A DNA stretch of 64,000 nt from Saccharopolyspora endophytica. GTDB taxonomy: Bacteria; Actinomycetota; Actinomycetes; Mycobacteriales; Pseudonocardiaceae. The notes beneath the pieces are model-generated. The model searched no databases. It saw nothing but the letters and a program-made list of their open reading frames with translations, and had not been told where the DNA came from. Every line of letters starts with the position of its first letter. The first letter of the stretch is position 1. This document shows, one piece after another, positions 27,503 to 36,502 of the stretch. The DNA lies in the NCBI RefSeq assembly GCF_018070075.1, contig NZ_JAGPXE010000008.1:1-64000 (forward strand), given 5' to 3'. A program made the translations under genes and the position numbers.

Positions 27503-27793
27503 TCACCCGTTGGTGCTGAAGAGCTGTGCGATGAAGGTGCCGATGTCGATTCCCGCGTTGGTGACCGCGATGCCGACGATGGCCAGGGCGACGAGCACAC
27601 CACCGACGCGGCGCATCACGCCGGCGTTGTCGCCCTTGCCGCCACCGAGCCACAGCAGCAGGATCGCCACCGTGAGCAGCAGCAGCGGTAGCACGTTGTT
27701 CAGGATCCAACCGCGGATGCCGTCGGTGCCCAGTTGTGTCTGCTGAGCGAGTACGTCCAGGTGCGCCAGTGTTTCCAGCGGCATGGCGGTCAT
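27503..27793 (-). CDS. VirB2/TrbC-like small membrane protein (pilin candidate)
   Basis: A 96-residue protein with two hydrophobic helices (VLPLLLLTVAILLLWLG; GGVLVALAIVGIAVTNAG) joined by a short glycine/charged loop, the hallmark of VirB2/TrbC pilin-like subunits. It is the first gene of the leftward operon. The ATG at 27793 and another at 27784 are both possible. Many actinobacterial type IV-like clusters encode such a protein at this place. Whether it polymerises is unknown. Confidence 0.65.
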   Translation of the reverse strand: MTAMPLETLAHLDVLAQQTQLGTDGIRGWILNNVLPLLLLTVAILLLWLGGGKGDNAGVMRRVGGVLVALAIVGIAVTNAGIDIGTFIAQLFSTNG

Positions 27794-28372
27794 CTCTTTA
27801 CCCCTGAGTACGCGGAGTGTCTGCGGGCCGGTACCTCAACGCGTGGCGGTGATCCGCAACGCGCAGATACGAGTAGAACATGACATGGTCACCAGAAGTA
27901 GTGGTTGCGAGCTCGGGTGTGGCGGGTTACAGCGCGACGGCGAAACGGACATCACGCGGTGAATAGGCCATTCGAGCAAGCCCCCACGGGCTGGTCATCG
28001 CGGAATAGGCGCCCGTTCGGCCGGTTTCGAGCCTGATCCTCGTGGCTGTTCACCCGCTTGCGAGCCCCTTCGTAACGCACCGTGAACGTTCCGGTGGTCC
28101 AGTGGATTTCCGCACATCGCGCCAGGAAGCACCCGACTGGATCACTCGACGTGATCGCCGAACCCGAAAGAACGAGGTGATCTTGACGCGCAGGAATCAG
28201 GGTAACGGCACCCGCACGAAGAGTTCCCCCCAGGGCATGGGTTGCGACCCGTAGCCCACAAGCACGAAAACCGCTGCGACAAACGGACCAACGCCGTCCG
28301 ACGGGCACCGAGGTGCTTCCCCGACACCCCGCAACCAACCACCGTCAGGCAAGCGACGAAGGTGCTTCCTCA
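27794..28372. other. Gene-free stretch upstream of the T4SS-like operon
   Basis: No convincing reading frame, tRNA or array is visible. It should hold the leftward promoter for the secretion operon, but I cannot pick a consensus pair with confidence. Two GGTGCTTCC boxes occur near 28312 and 28361. Base composition is lower in GC than the flanking genes, as expected for a regulatory region. Confidence 0.5.
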
Positions 28373-28535
28373 GTGCCCCACCAGAGCAACCGGCACCGCC
28401 GCGGGTTCTCAGACGTCTTCTGGGGAGGACAGCCGAAGCGCTGTGTTCGGCATACATGAGTCTCGGATCCCGGAGCCAGAAAGCGTCTGAGGTTCCGCTG
28501 CCCGCACCGCCACGCACGAAGACCACAGAGCAGTT
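28373..28535 (+). repeat. Dispersed intergenic repeat, copy A
   Basis: The order of boxes is TGCCCCACCAGAGCAACC, GGCACCGCCGCGGGTTCTC, TGGGGAGGAC, a central GGCATACATGAG, then CTGAGGTTCCGCTGCCCGC, ACCGCCACGCA and AGACCACAGAGCAG. It shares these with copies near 4.3 kb (inverted) and 32.9 kb. It lies immediately beyond the 3' end of RNase P RNA. Confidence 0.75.
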
Positions 28536-28616
28536 GATCAGTACGATCGAGCCACCCGGGTCTGACGCGCCCGAGCCGAACGCACCCCGAGCGCGAGGAC
28601 GAAACTCGAGAGAATG

Positions 28617-29012
28617 CGGAAGAGACGGTCTGTAAGCCGGATTCTGTTCCCGGTGGTCTCACGACCAGCCGTTCGGTGACCATCTATCTAGGCCCGCCGT
28701 CGCCGACGAGCTCGTGCGGCCTACCCGCGAACCTCGGGCGAGCAACCCTCGAACGTCCGCGCAGGCGTCGGAACGCCCATCTTGGCCTTGCTCCAGGTGG
28801 GGTTTACCTAGCCACCTCGGTCACCCGAGGTGCTGGTGGTCTCTTACACCACCGTTTCACCCTTACCCGGCGCGAGCGCCGGGCGGTCTGCTTTCTGTGG
28901 CACTGTCCCGCGGGTTTCCCCGGGTTGCCGTTGGCAACCACCCTGCTCTGTGGAGTCCGGACTTTCCTCGACGGGTCGTGACCCGCCGCGGTCACCCGAC
29001 CGACTCTTCCGC
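28617..29012 (-). ncRNA. rnpB: RNase P RNA, bacterial type A
   Basis: The leftward strand carries universally conserved RNase P RNA segments: GAGGAAAGTCCGGACTCC near the 5' end, GGGTGCCAACGGCAACCC-like P-helix sequence, ACAGTGCCACAGAAA, AAGGGTGAAACGGTG, TAGATAGATGG and ACAGAATCCGGCTTACAGACC near the 3' end. The termini pair as P1 (CGGAAGAG with CTCTTCCG), which sets the boundaries to within a few nt. The molecule is the catalytic RNA that matures tRNA 5' ends. An apparent long ORF on the plus strand is a shadow. Confidence 0.96.
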
Positions 29013-29062
29013 ACCGGCGATTTTACCGCCGTGCCCGCTCCTCGTTCCGGCCAGCCCGGGGT

Positions 29063-30172
29063 TCAGGCCCAGTGGGAGATGTCGTTGACCAGCCGCACCG
29101 AGGCGTTGCCGTCCGGGTAGAACTCCACGATGGACAGCGACGCCAGGTCCAGGTGCAGGCGGTAGAAGACCTCGGGTCCGACGTCCAGGCCCATGCGCAG
29201 CAGGGACTTGATCGGGGTGACGTGGCTGACGACGATGATCGTCTTGCCGGCGTAGCGCTCGACGAGGTCGTCGCGGGCGGTGGTGACCCGCTGGTGGACG
29301 GCCGCGAGGCTCTCGCCTCCGGGCGGCACGACGGCGGGATCGCCGATCCACTTCCGGTGCAGGTCGGGGTAAGCGTCGGCGGCTTCGAGGAAGGTCAGGC
29401 CCTCCCACTCGCCGAAGTCGGTCTCGATCAGGCCGTCGTGGAGCTCCAGTTCACCGCCGGTGGCGTCGGCGACGGCCTGCGCGCTCTGGCGGGTCCGGGT
29501 GAGCGGTGAGGCGATGATGGGGGCGGTGCCGTCGGGGGTGACGACGCCGTCCATGGCGGCGAGGCGCTTGGCGGCGGCGCGGACCTGCCGCTCCCCCAGC
29601 TCGGTCAGCTCGACGTCGCCGCGACCGGAATAGCGCTTGTCGACCGACATGGCGGTCTGGCCGTGCCGCAGCAGCAGCATCTTGGTGGGTGCGCCCTGCA
29701 GGTTCTGCCAGCCGGACGGGCGGGTGCGCGCCGAGGCGCTCTCGGTCTCGGTGACCTGCCCGGTTTCGACGGTGTTGCCGTCCATCGCGTCGTTGGCGAG
29801 CTTGTCGGCCGCGGAGTTCTCGGCGCGCGGGATCCACTCGTAGTCGACCCGCTCGAAGTCGGCGGCGAGCTCGCGCGCGACGGCGTGCAGCGGCTGGAGG
29901 TTGGCGTGCTTGACCTTCCAGCGCCCGGCCATCTGCTCGATGACCAGCTTGGAGTCCATCCGCACCGACACCTGCGCGGCGCCGAGCTCGCCGGCGGCGC
30001 GGAGTCCGGCGATCAGCCCCTGGTACTCGGCGACGTTGTTGGTGGTCTCGCCGAGTCCGATGGCGCGTTCGGCGAGGACGGCGCGGGTGTCGGCGTCGAG
30101 CACGACCGCGCCGCAGCCGGCGGGGCCGGGGTTGCCGCGCGATCCGCCGTCGGCCTCGACGACGACTCTCAC
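29063..30172 (-). CDS. Bifunctional RNase HI / histidine phosphatase (CobC/PhoE-like)
   Basis: A 369-residue fusion. Residues 1-135 form RNase HI: Asp in VVEADGGSRGNPGPAG, Glu in NVAEYQGLIAGL, Asp in VRMDSKLVIEQM and RAENSAADKLAN. Residues about 165-369 form a histidine phosphatase: LLLRHGQTAMSV, ETDFGEWEG and VVSHVTPIK. The mycobacterial homologue, in the same order, cleaves RNA-DNA hybrids and has acid/alpha-ribazole phosphatase activity, which suits the neighbouring cobalamin genes. The GTG at 30172 overlaps the upstream zinc-ribbon stop (GTGA); longer starts would run into that gene. It is the last gene of a translationally coupled chain from cobC. Confidence 0.93.
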   Translation of the reverse strand: MRVVVEADGGSRGNPGPAGCGAVVLDADTRAVLAERAIGLGETTNNVAEYQGLIAGLRAAGELGAAQVSVRMDSKLVIEQMAGRWKVKHANLQPLHAVARELAADFERVDYEWIPRAENSAADKLANDAMDGNTVETGQVTETESASARTRPSGWQNLQGAPTKMLLLRHGQTAMSVDKRYSGRGDVELTELGERQVRAAAKRLAAMDGVVTPDGTAPIIASPLTRTRQSAQAVADATGGELELHDGLIETDFGEWEGLTFLEAADAYPDLHRKWIGDPAVVPPGGESLAAVHQRVTTARDDLVERYAGKTIIVVSHVTPIKSLLRMGLDVGPEVFYRLHLDLASLSIVEFYPDGNASVRLVNDISHWA

Positions 30173-30894
30173 TTGTTCTCCCGGACCATGATCGCGCCGC
30201 ACTCCTCGCAGCGGACCACGTCGTCGGCGGCGGCTTCGCGGACCTCGTTGAGGGCGTGCCGGTCGAGTTCGATGCGGCAGGCCCCGCAGCGGGCGCCCTG
30301 CAGCAGTCCGACGCCGATCCCGCGCTGGGCGCGGACCCGCTCGTAGAGGGCCACGAGGTCGTCCGGCAGGGACTTGGTGATGAGGTCGCGCTCGTTCTGC
30401 CTGCGGGTCTCGGCGACCTCGAGCTCGTTGAGCGCCTCGTCGCGGCGGGACTGGATGTCGCCGAGCCGCTGCTCGGCTTCGCTGACGGCCTCGCGGGACT
30501 TGGTCACGTTGGTCTCCAGCGCTTCGCGCTGCTCCATGACCTCCAGCTGCTCGTCCTCGAGCACGGCCTGCCTGCGGGCGAGGGTCTGCAGCTCGTGCTC
30601 CAGCTCCTCCTGCTGCTTGGCGGGTCCGCCCGCGGCCATCAGGTCGCGGTCGCGGGTCTCGCGCTTGCGGACGTTGTCGACCTCGGTCTCCAGCCGCTTG
30701 ACCTCGCGGTCGAGGTCGTTGAACGCGGTCTGGGCGACCACGAGCTCGTCGCGCTTGGTCTGGACCTCCCGCTCGGCGGCACCGATCTGCTCGAGTTCCG
30801 GCAACGTGCGCCTGCGGTGCGCGACGCGGTTGATCTCCGCGTCGGCATCCGCGAGATCGAGCAGCCGTCGTTGTACGGCGGGGTCGGCTTTCAC
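30169..30894 (-). CDS. Coiled-coil C4-type zinc-ribbon protein
   Basis: A 241-residue protein: a long antiparallel coiled coil (about 1-180, heptads rich in Glu, Arg and Leu) followed by a zinc ribbon with CxxC pairs ([12 protein letters not shown] and [12 protein letters not shown]). The architecture matches the conserved actinobacterial family always found beside the RNase H/phosphatase gene. The molecular role is unsettled; related proteins bind nucleic acid or ribosome-associated partners. The GTG at 30894 overlaps the stop of the Nif3-like gene by 4 nt, and its own stop overlaps the RNase H start, so all three are coupled. Confidence 0.9.
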   Translation of the reverse strand: MKADPAVQRRLLDLADADAEINRVAHRRRTLPELEQIGAAEREVQTKRDELVVAQTAFNDLDREVKRLETEVDNVRKRETRDRDLMAAGGPAKQQEELEHELQTLARRQAVLEDEQLEVMEQREALETNVTKSREAVSEAEQRLGDIQSRRDEALNELEVAETRRQNERDLITKSLPDDLVALYERVRAQRGIGVGLLQGARCGACRIELDRHALNEVREAAADDVVRCEECGAIMVRENK

Positions 30895-31754
30895 GCGAGC
30901 GCCCTCCCTGGGTCTGGTGTCGCACCGGCGTGCACGGTCCACGGGTCGGTGCGTCGGGTGGATACGAGGACTTCGACTGTATCCGGCAGCGCGGCGGACA
31001 CGAGGTCCGCGGCCTGCTGGCACCAGGGCCATTCGCTGGCCCAGTGCGCCACGTCGACCAGGGCCGGCACCGAGGTGCCGGGCACGTCGGCCTGGGCGAG
31101 GTGCTCGCCCGCGGGGTGGTGGCGCAGGTCTGCGGTGACGTAGGCGTCGACCCCGGCTTCGGCGGCGGTGGTCAGGAACGAGTCGCCGGCTCCGCCGCAG
31201 ACGGCGACGCGGCGGATCTCGCGGTCCGGATCACCGGCTCCGCGCACGCCCCACGCGGTGGTGGGCAGGCCGTCGGCGACGCGGCGGACGAAGGCGCGGA
31301 ACGGTTCGGGCCGAGCGAGTTCGCCGATGCGGCCCAGCCCGGTGTCGGCGCCGGGTGCGGTGGGCACCAGCGGGCGCGTCGCGGTCAGGCCGAGCGCACC
31401 GGCCAGCGCGTCGGACACGCCGGGGTTGGCCTTGTCGGCGTTGGTGTGGGCGCAGTAGAGGCCGATGCCGGAGCGGATCAGCCGGTGCACCACGCGTCCC
31501 TTGTGGTCGTCGGCCGGGACGCCGTGCACGCCGCGCAGCAGCAGCGGGTGGTGCGAGATCAGCAGCTGCGCGCCGAAGTCGATGGCCTCGTCGACCGTGG
31601 CCTCGATCGGGTCGACGCAGAACAGCACGCGCTGCACCACCGAGTCGGGGTCCCCGCAGACCAGGCCGACGGCGTCCCAGTCCTCGGCCAGCCCGGTGGG
31701 GTACGCCTTCTCCAGCGCGCCGATCACGTCCCGAATACGCACCGTGTCACCCAC
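30891..31754 (-). CDS. Nif3-like (DUF34) metal-binding protein, GTP cyclohydrolase 1 type 2 family
   Basis: A 287-residue dinuclear-metal protein. The signatures are [28 protein letters not shown] and, toward the C-terminus, [19 protein letters not shown]. Family members are conserved but their reaction is debated. Start options are ATG 31766, GTG 31754 and GTG 31742; all but the last overlap the end of cobC. I use 31754, placing [10 protein letters not shown] at the usual N-terminus. It is coupled downstream to the zinc-ribbon gene. Confidence 0.88.
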   Translation of the reverse strand: MGDTVRIRDVIGALEKAYPTGLAEDWDAVGLVCGDPDSVVQRVLFCVDPIEATVDEAIDFGAQLLISHHPLLLRGVHGVPADDHKGRVVHRLIRSGIGLYCAHTNADKANPGVSDALAGALGLTATRPLVPTAPGADTGLGRIGELARPEPFRAFVRRVADGLPTTAWGVRGAGDPDREIRRVAVCGGAGDSFLTTAAEAGVDAYVTADLRHHPAGEHLAQADVPGTSVPALVDVAHWASEWPWCQQAADLVSAALPDTVEVLVSTRRTDPWTVHAGATPDPGRALA

Positions 31755-32793
31755 GTTCCACAACATCTCGAAAAGCCTTGACCAACAACGAGTTCTGCTC
31801 CGGCGCGCGCACCGCGACCCGGAGGTGATCGGTGTCGAGACCGGGGAAGGTGTCTCCCCGGCGCACCGCGACACCGCGGTCCCGCAGCGCTTCCCGCACC
31901 TCCTGCCCGCCCGGCACCCGCAGCAGCAGGAACGGTGCCTCGGCCGTGCGCACCACGTCGACGCCGGGCAGGTCGGCGAGCTCGGCGAGCAGCCCGGCCC
32001 GGTGCTCGGTGAACTCGGCGGCCGCGCGCTGCGATTCGTCGATCGCGTGCGGTTCGCAGCAGGCGCGCACCGCGGTGAGCACCAGCGAGTTGACCGGCCA
32101 GTGAGGACGGTTCCGGCCGAGCTCGGCGAGCAGTTCCGGGGCGCCGAGCGCGTAACCGGCGCGCAGGCCGGGCAGACCCCACATCTTGGTGAGGCTGCGC
32201 AGCACCAGCAGTCCCGGATCGGCGAGGTGCGCGAGGGATTCGCGTTCGCCGGGCACGGTGTCGATGAACGCCTCGTCGACGACCACGACCCGGCCGGGCC
32301 GCAGCAGTTTCCGGATCTCGTCGGCCGGGTGCAGCACCGAGGTCGGATTGGTGGGGTTGCCGAGCACGACCATGTCCGCCTCGTCGGGGACCTGGTCGGC
32401 GTGCAGCCGGTAGCCGTCGGCGGGGTCGAGGACGACGCGCTCGACCTCGACGCCGGCGTTGCGCAGGGCCAGATCGGGTTCGGTGAACGAGGGGTGGATC
32501 AGCGCGGCCAGCTTCGGGCGCAGCGCGGGCAGCAGCGCGAACCCCTCGGCGGCTCCGGCCAGCACCACGACCTCGTCGGGGTGCCGGTCGTGCCTGGTGG
32601 CGACGGCTCGGCGGGCGGCTTCGTCGGCTGCCGCCGAGGGGTAGGAGCCGAGGTCGTCGAGGGCTTCGGCGAGGCGGGCGCGCAGCCACTCCGGTGGCCG
32701 CTCCAGCCGCACGTTGACGGCGAAGTCGGCGAGTCCGCGCGCCGCGTCCACATCGCCGTGGTGGCGCAGCAGTTCTCGATCGTCGCCGCTCAT
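31747..32793 (-). CDS. cobC: Threonine-phosphate decarboxylase-like PLP enzyme of cobalamin synthesis
   Basis: A 348-residue class I aminotransferase-fold enzyme. PLP landmarks are [21 protein letters not shown] and the lysine in [18 protein letters not shown]. It should decarboxylate L-threonine phosphate to (R)-1-amino-2-propanol phosphate for the nucleotide-loop arm of cobalamin. Some annotators call homologues histidinol-phosphate aminotransferase-like, but the pairing with cobD at 35.4 kb and mycobacterial synteny support CobC. It is the first gene of the chain cobC, Nif3-like, zinc-ribbon, RNase H/phosphatase. Confidence 0.88.
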   Translation of the reverse strand: MSGDDRELLRHHGDVDAARGLADFAVNVRLERPPEWLRARLAEALDDLGSYPSAAADEAARRAVATRHDRHPDEVVVLAGAAEGFALLPALRPKLAALIHPSFTEPDLALRNAGVEVERVVLDPADGYRLHADQVPDEADMVVLGNPTNPTSVLHPADEIRKLLRPGRVVVVDEAFIDTVPGERESLAHLADPGLLVLRSLTKMWGLPGLRAGYALGAPELLAELGRNRPHWPVNSLVLTAVRACCEPHAIDESQRAAAEFTEHRAGLLAELADLPGVDVVRTAEAPFLLLRVPGGQEVREALRDRGVAVRRGDTFPGLDTDHLRVAVRAPEQNSLLVKAFRDVVERG

Positions 32794-32872
32794 CGGGGGC
32801 AGTTTAAACGTCCACGTCGGAACGCTTCAGAGGCCGCCTCGAACTGCGTGCAAGCGGCGTAGCCGCGAGATG

Positions 32873-33045
32873 TGAAGACCACTCTCGCAACTGGCACCGC
32901 CGCGGGTTCTCAGCGGTTCTCTGTGGAGGACGCCGCGACGCCGATGTCCACCCTGGGGTAAGCGGAAGACATCAGGAGTGGCGCCCGGACCCAGAGGACT
33001 GCTGAGGTTCCGCCACCCGCACCGCCACGCAAGGCGAGTCCAGAC
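32873..33045 (+). repeat. Dispersed intergenic repeat, copy B
   Basis: Boxes in order are GGCACCGCCGCGGGTTCTCAG, CTGTGGAGGAC, GCCGCGACGCCGATGTC, then GACATCAGGAGTGGCGC, GCTGAGGTTCCGCCACCCGC and ACCGCCACGCA. GATGTC and GACATC can pair across the centre, and the equivalent positions of copy C (TGTAT/ATACAT) also pair, hinting at a conserved hairpin. It fills the gap between the divergent cobC and low-Mr phosphatase genes, so it may overlap their promoters. Confidence 0.75.
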
Positions 33046-33070
33046 GAAGGGGCATCCGTACCCTCGGGGC

Positions 33071-33526
33071 GTGCATGTGTCTTTTATCTGTACGGGCAAC
33101 ATCTGCCGGTCGCCGATGGCGGCGCTGATCTTCGCCGAGGAACTGCGCCGGGCCGGGCTGGACTCGCGGGTCGAGGTCTCCAGCGCGGGCACCGGTCCGT
33201 GGCACGTCGGCGAGCCCGCCGATCCGCGCACCGAGAAGGTGCTGGCCTCCCACGACTACCCCACCGACCACGTCGCCGCGCAGATCGACGAGCGGCACCT
33301 GGGCGCCGACCTGCTGGTGGCGATGGACGAGGGGCACCTGCGCGCGGTGCGCAGGCTGGCCGGTGATCCGGACCGGGTGCGGCTGCTGCGCTCCTTCGAC
33401 CCGGACGCGGACGGGACCGAGGTGCCCGATCCTTACTACGGCGGGCCGAACGGGTTCGACGACGTGCTGGCGATGGTGGAGGCGGCGATGCCGGGACTGA
33501 TGGCGTGGGTGCGGGAGCGGCTGTGA
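33071..33526 (+). CDS. ptpA: Low-molecular-weight protein-tyrosine phosphatase
   Basis: A 151-residue phosphatase with a GTG start. The P-loop CTGNICRS (CX5R then Ser) sits at the N-terminus and the general acid Asp in VPDPYYGG near the C-terminus. It hydrolyses phosphotyrosine or small phospho-metabolites. The order with SURF1 and cobD matches mycobacterial ptpA, but here the next gene, overlapping by 4 nt (GTGA), encodes a fructosamine kinase. Phosphatases of this class encoded beside such kinases have been linked to sugar-phosphate glycation repair in other bacteria. Confidence 0.92.
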   Translation: MHVSFICTGNICRSPMAALIFAEELRRAGLDSRVEVSSAGTGPWHVGEPADPRTEKVLASHDYPTDHVAAQIDERHLGADLLVAMDEGHLRAVRRLAGDPDRVRLLRSFDPDADGTEVPDPYYGGPNGFDDVLAMVEAAMPGLMAWVRERL

Positions 33527-34395
33527 TCGCCGACGAGGTCTCCCGGATCACCGGGCGCGGCGTCGCCGAGACCCGGCGGCTGTCGGGCGGGGACACCGCG
33601 GCGGCGTTCGCGGTGCGCCTCGACGACGGCACCGAGGTGTTCGCCAAGTCGGCCTCGCCGTCGATGCCCGGCGCGGCCGAGGCCGAGGCGGCCTCGCTGC
33701 GGTGGCTCGCCGAGCCCGGTGCCGTCGCCGTGCCCGAGGTCTTCGGCGACGGCGCGAACTGCCTGGTCACCGAGCACGTCCCCGCCTCGTCACCGACGGC
33801 GCGGGCGGCCGAGGAGCTGGGACGGGGTCTGGCCCGGTTGCACGCCTCCGGGGCTCCGGCGTTCGGGAGCCCGCCTCCGGGCGGCCCCGCCGACGCCTGG
33901 ATCGGGCTGGCGCCGATGCGCAACGACCCCGAGGACGACTGGCCGACCTTCTACGCCCGGCACCGCGTCCAGCCCTACGTCCGCCGCGCGGTCGACGAGG
34001 GGGCGCTGGACTCGGAGTCGGCGACGGTGCTGGACCAGGTCTGCGAGGACATCACCGAGCTCGCCGGTCCGGCCGAGCCGCCGTCGCGGCTGCACGGGGA
34101 CCTGTGGAGCGGGAACGTGCACTGGGGCTCCGAGCGGGCCTGGCTGGTCGACCCCGCGGCGCACGGCGGTCACCGCGAGACGGACCTGGCGATGCTGCAC
34201 CTGTTCGGCTGCCCGCACCTGGAGCGCATCGTCGCCGCCTACGAGGAGGTCAGTCCGCTGGCCGACGGGTGGCGCGACCGGATCGCGCTGCACCAGCTGT
34301 TCCCGCTGCTGGTCCACGCGGTGCTCTTCGGCTCGGGCTACGGCGGTCAGGCCGCCCGGTCCGCCCGGCGCGCGCTGGCGTCGCGGTCACACTGA
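33523..34395 (+). CDS. Fructosamine/ribulosamine 3-kinase family protein
   Basis: A 290-residue aminoglycoside-kinase-like fold. The kinase features are LSGGDTAAAFAVRLDDG (nucleotide loop), VFAKSA (ATP lysine), ARLHASGAPAFG, the catalytic HGDLWSGNVHWG and LVDPAAHGGHRETDLAML (metal Asp). These enzymes phosphorylate ketoamines on glycated proteins so that the adduct falls off. The GTG start is inside the phosphatase stop codon, so the two are translated together, implying a joint role in deglycation. Confidence 0.9.
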   Translation: MIADEVSRITGRGVAETRRLSGGDTAAAFAVRLDDGTEVFAKSASPSMPGAAEAEAASLRWLAEPGAVAVPEVFGDGANCLVTEHVPASSPTARAAEELGRGLARLHASGAPAFGSPPPGGPADAWIGLAPMRNDPEDDWPTFYARHRVQPYVRRAVDEGALDSESATVLDQVCEDITELAGPAEPPSRLHGDLWSGNVHWGSERAWLVDPAAHGGHRETDLAMLHLFGCPHLERIVAAYEEVSPLADGWRDRIALHQLFPLLVHAVLFGSGYGGQAARSARRALASRSH

Positions 34396-34436
34396 GACGG
34401 GGTCTCAGACTCTCCCCTGGCGGGGCCGCCTACCGT

Positions 34437-35375
34437 GTGGGTGTGCGTCTCAAGTTCTTGCTGCGGCCCGGGTGGCTGGGTGCGATCGCGCTGGTGGTGG
34501 TGTTCGCCGCGTTGTGCTTCACAACGCTCGCGCCGTGGCAGTTCGGGCGCAGCGAGGAAACCGAGATCCGCAACAAGGCCATCGCGGAGTCCTTCCACGC
34601 CTCGCCGAAGCCGCTGAACGAGGTGCTGCCCGCAGGTCGCGCGCCCGACGTCACCACCGAGTGGTCGCAGGTGCTGCTGACCGGCCAGTACCTGCACCCG
34701 GCCGAGACGCTGGCCTGGCAGCGCACGGTGCTCGGCGAGCCCGCGTTCGAGGTGCTCACGCCGTTCCGGCTGGACGACGGGACGACGGTGCTGGTCGATC
34801 GGGGCTTCGTGCGCCCGGTCAACGGCACCCAGGCGCCCGACTACGCCGCCGCTCCCTCTGGTCCGGTGACGATCACGGCGCGGATCCGCGCCGACGAGAC
34901 CGACAGCAAGCAGCGTCCGCTGTTCGACCACGACGGCCACCGCTGGGCCTACGCGGTCAACGCCGGGACGATCTCCGAGGGCACGGGCGTCCCGCTGCGC
35001 CCGGGCTACGTCGCGCTCGCCGAGGGCCAGCCGGGCGTGCTCGGCGCGCTGCCGCTGCCCCGGCTGGAGTCGGGGCCGTACTTCTCCTACGCCCTGCAGT
35101 GGATCGCCTTCGGCATCATGGCGATCGTCGCCATCGGCTACCTCATCTACACCGAGCTGAGGCCCGAGGCGGCCCCGGCGTGGCGCCGCGACGCCGACGA
35201 GGAAGCCGGCGGCGGTTCCGAGTCCGGTTCGCCCGCGCGCTCCCGCGACGGCGGGTCGCGCTACGCGGGATCGCACACCTCGACCCGGAAGCGCCGCCGC
35301 AAGCTCTCGGTGGCCGAGGCCATCGCGGAGGAAGAGCGCCGCGAGACCGAATCCCTCGACAAGCCCACCGACTGA
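34437..35375 (+). CDS. SURF1 family cytochrome oxidase assembly protein
   Basis: A 312-residue membrane protein with two transmembrane helices, near the N-terminus (GWLGAIALVVVFAALCFTTLAPWQ) and at about 220-240 (FSYALQWIAFGIMAIVAIGYLIY), flanking an extracytoplasmic domain with LAWQRTVLGEPAFEVLTPF and VDRGFVRP, the SURF1 arrangement. It helps assemble the heme aa3 oxidase. The C-terminal about 70 residues are a charged low-complexity tail, longer than usual. GTG starts at 34437 and 34443 are equally possible. It sits 41 nt after the kinase gene and is convergent with cobD. Confidence 0.88.
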   Translation: MGVRLKFLLRPGWLGAIALVVVFAALCFTTLAPWQFGRSEETEIRNKAIAESFHASPKPLNEVLPAGRAPDVTTEWSQVLLTGQYLHPAETLAWQRTVLGEPAFEVLTPFRLDDGTTVLVDRGFVRPVNGTQAPDYAAAPSGPVTITARIRADETDSKQRPLFDHDGHRWAYAVNAGTISEGTGVPLRPGYVALAEGQPGVLGALPLPRLESGPYFSYALQWIAFGIMAIVAIGYLIYTELRPEAAPAWRRDADEEAGGGSESGSPARSRDGGSRYAGSHTSTRKRRRKLSVAEAIAEEERRETESLDKPTD

Positions 35376-35427
35376 TCGCTGCCACCGGCACGTCGAGGCG
35401 TGCGACCACGCGCCAGGATGCGGTGGG

Positions 35428-36378
35428 TCAGCGGTGGCGGAGGACTGCTGCGGTGGCCGCGACGGCTCCGGTGACCGTGCCGATCAGGCGGGAGAGCTCG
35501 ACGCTGCGCGTCACGTCGCCGGCGTCGGCCGTGCGGCCCTCGCCCATGATCGGGCGCTGCTCGGTGACGTAACCGTAGATCGTGCGCCCGCCGAGGCGGA
35601 TCTCCAGGGCACCGGCGAAGGCCGCCTCGATCTGCCCCGCGTTCGGGCTCGGGTGGGCCGCCGCGTCGCGCCGCCAGGTGCGCCAGGCACCGCTGCCGGA
35701 CCCGCCGACGACGGGTGCGCACACCGCGGTGAGCGCGGCGGCGAAGCGGGACGGCAGCAGGTTCAGCAGGTCGTCCAGCCGGGCCGATGCCCACCCGAAC
35801 TCGCGGTAGCGCGGTGATCGGTGACCGACCATCGCGTCGAGCGTGTTGGCCGCGCGGTAGGCCATGAGCCCCGGAATCCCGGCGACGGCTCCCCACACCA
35901 GCGGCGCCACGACGGCGTCCGAGGTGTTCTCGGCGATGGACTCGACGGTGGCGCGGGCCAGGCCCTGCCCGTCGAGGACGGCGGCGTCGCGCCCGCAGAG
36001 GTTGCCGAGCCGGTCGCGCGCGGCGTCGATCTCACCGGCGTCGAGCAGCCGCGCCATGGCGGTCCCCTCGTCGGCCAGCGACGTGCCGCCCAGCACCGCC
36101 CAGGTCACCACCCCGGTCGCGGCCGCCTCCAGCACGGGGCTGCGGCGGGCGGCGCGCTGCACCAGGGCTCCGAGCACGGCGGTGCCGCCGACGAGCACGC
36201 CGGTGTAGACGATGCCCGAGGAACGGCGGTCCTGGTAGAGCGCCTTCTCCGCGGTCTGCGCCGCGCGTCCGAACAGCGCGACCGGATGTCCGCGCCGGGG
36301 GTCGCCCAACGCCGCGTCCGCCGCCACGCCGAGCAGCAGCCCGACCGCTCGTCCCGCGCTCACCGGCACCTCCAGCAC
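35428..36378 (-). CDS. cobD: Adenosylcobinamide-phosphate synthase (CbiB/CobD)
   Basis: A 316-residue integral membrane enzyme joining aminopropanol (or its phosphate, made by cobC) to adenosylcobyric acid. Conserved segments are ALGDPRRGHPVALFGR near the N-terminus, ESIAENTSDAVVAPLVWG, YRAANTLDAMVGHRSPRYREFG and HPSPNAGQIEAAFAGAL. The GTG at 36378 has in-frame GTG alternatives at codons 4 and 6. It is divergent from the jet operon, with 124 bp between starts. Confidence 0.93.
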   Translation of the reverse strand: MLEVPVSAGRAVGLLLGVAADAALGDPRRGHPVALFGRAAQTAEKALYQDRRSSGIVYTGVLVGGTAVLGALVQRAARRSPVLEAAATGVVTWAVLGGTSLADEGTAMARLLDAGEIDAARDRLGNLCGRDAAVLDGQGLARATVESIAENTSDAVVAPLVWGAVAGIPGLMAYRAANTLDAMVGHRSPRYREFGWASARLDDLLNLLPSRFAAALTAVCAPVVGGSGSGAWRTWRRDAAAHPSPNAGQIEAAFAGALEIRLGGRTIYGYVTEQRPIMGEGRTADAGDVTRSVELSRLIGTVTGAVAATAAVLRHR

Positions 36379-36502
36379 CCGAAGGAAAGGATCTCGACCA
36401 CCTCGAAAAGCAGCACCGCACGCTACCCCGCGAGCGGCTGTGACCGATCACTGCATCCCAGGTGACCGGCTGTGTCCGGGCGACGGGATATCGTGGCGGA
36501 CC

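Noticed and set aside
20038-27793. Integrative conjugative element
   Set aside because: No relaxase, coupling ATPase, integrase, att repeats or tRNA insertion site is visible, so I call it only a T4SS-like cluster.
28676-29120. Protein-coding frames on the plus strand over 28.7-29.1 kb
   Set aside because: The region is RNase P RNA on the opposite strand.
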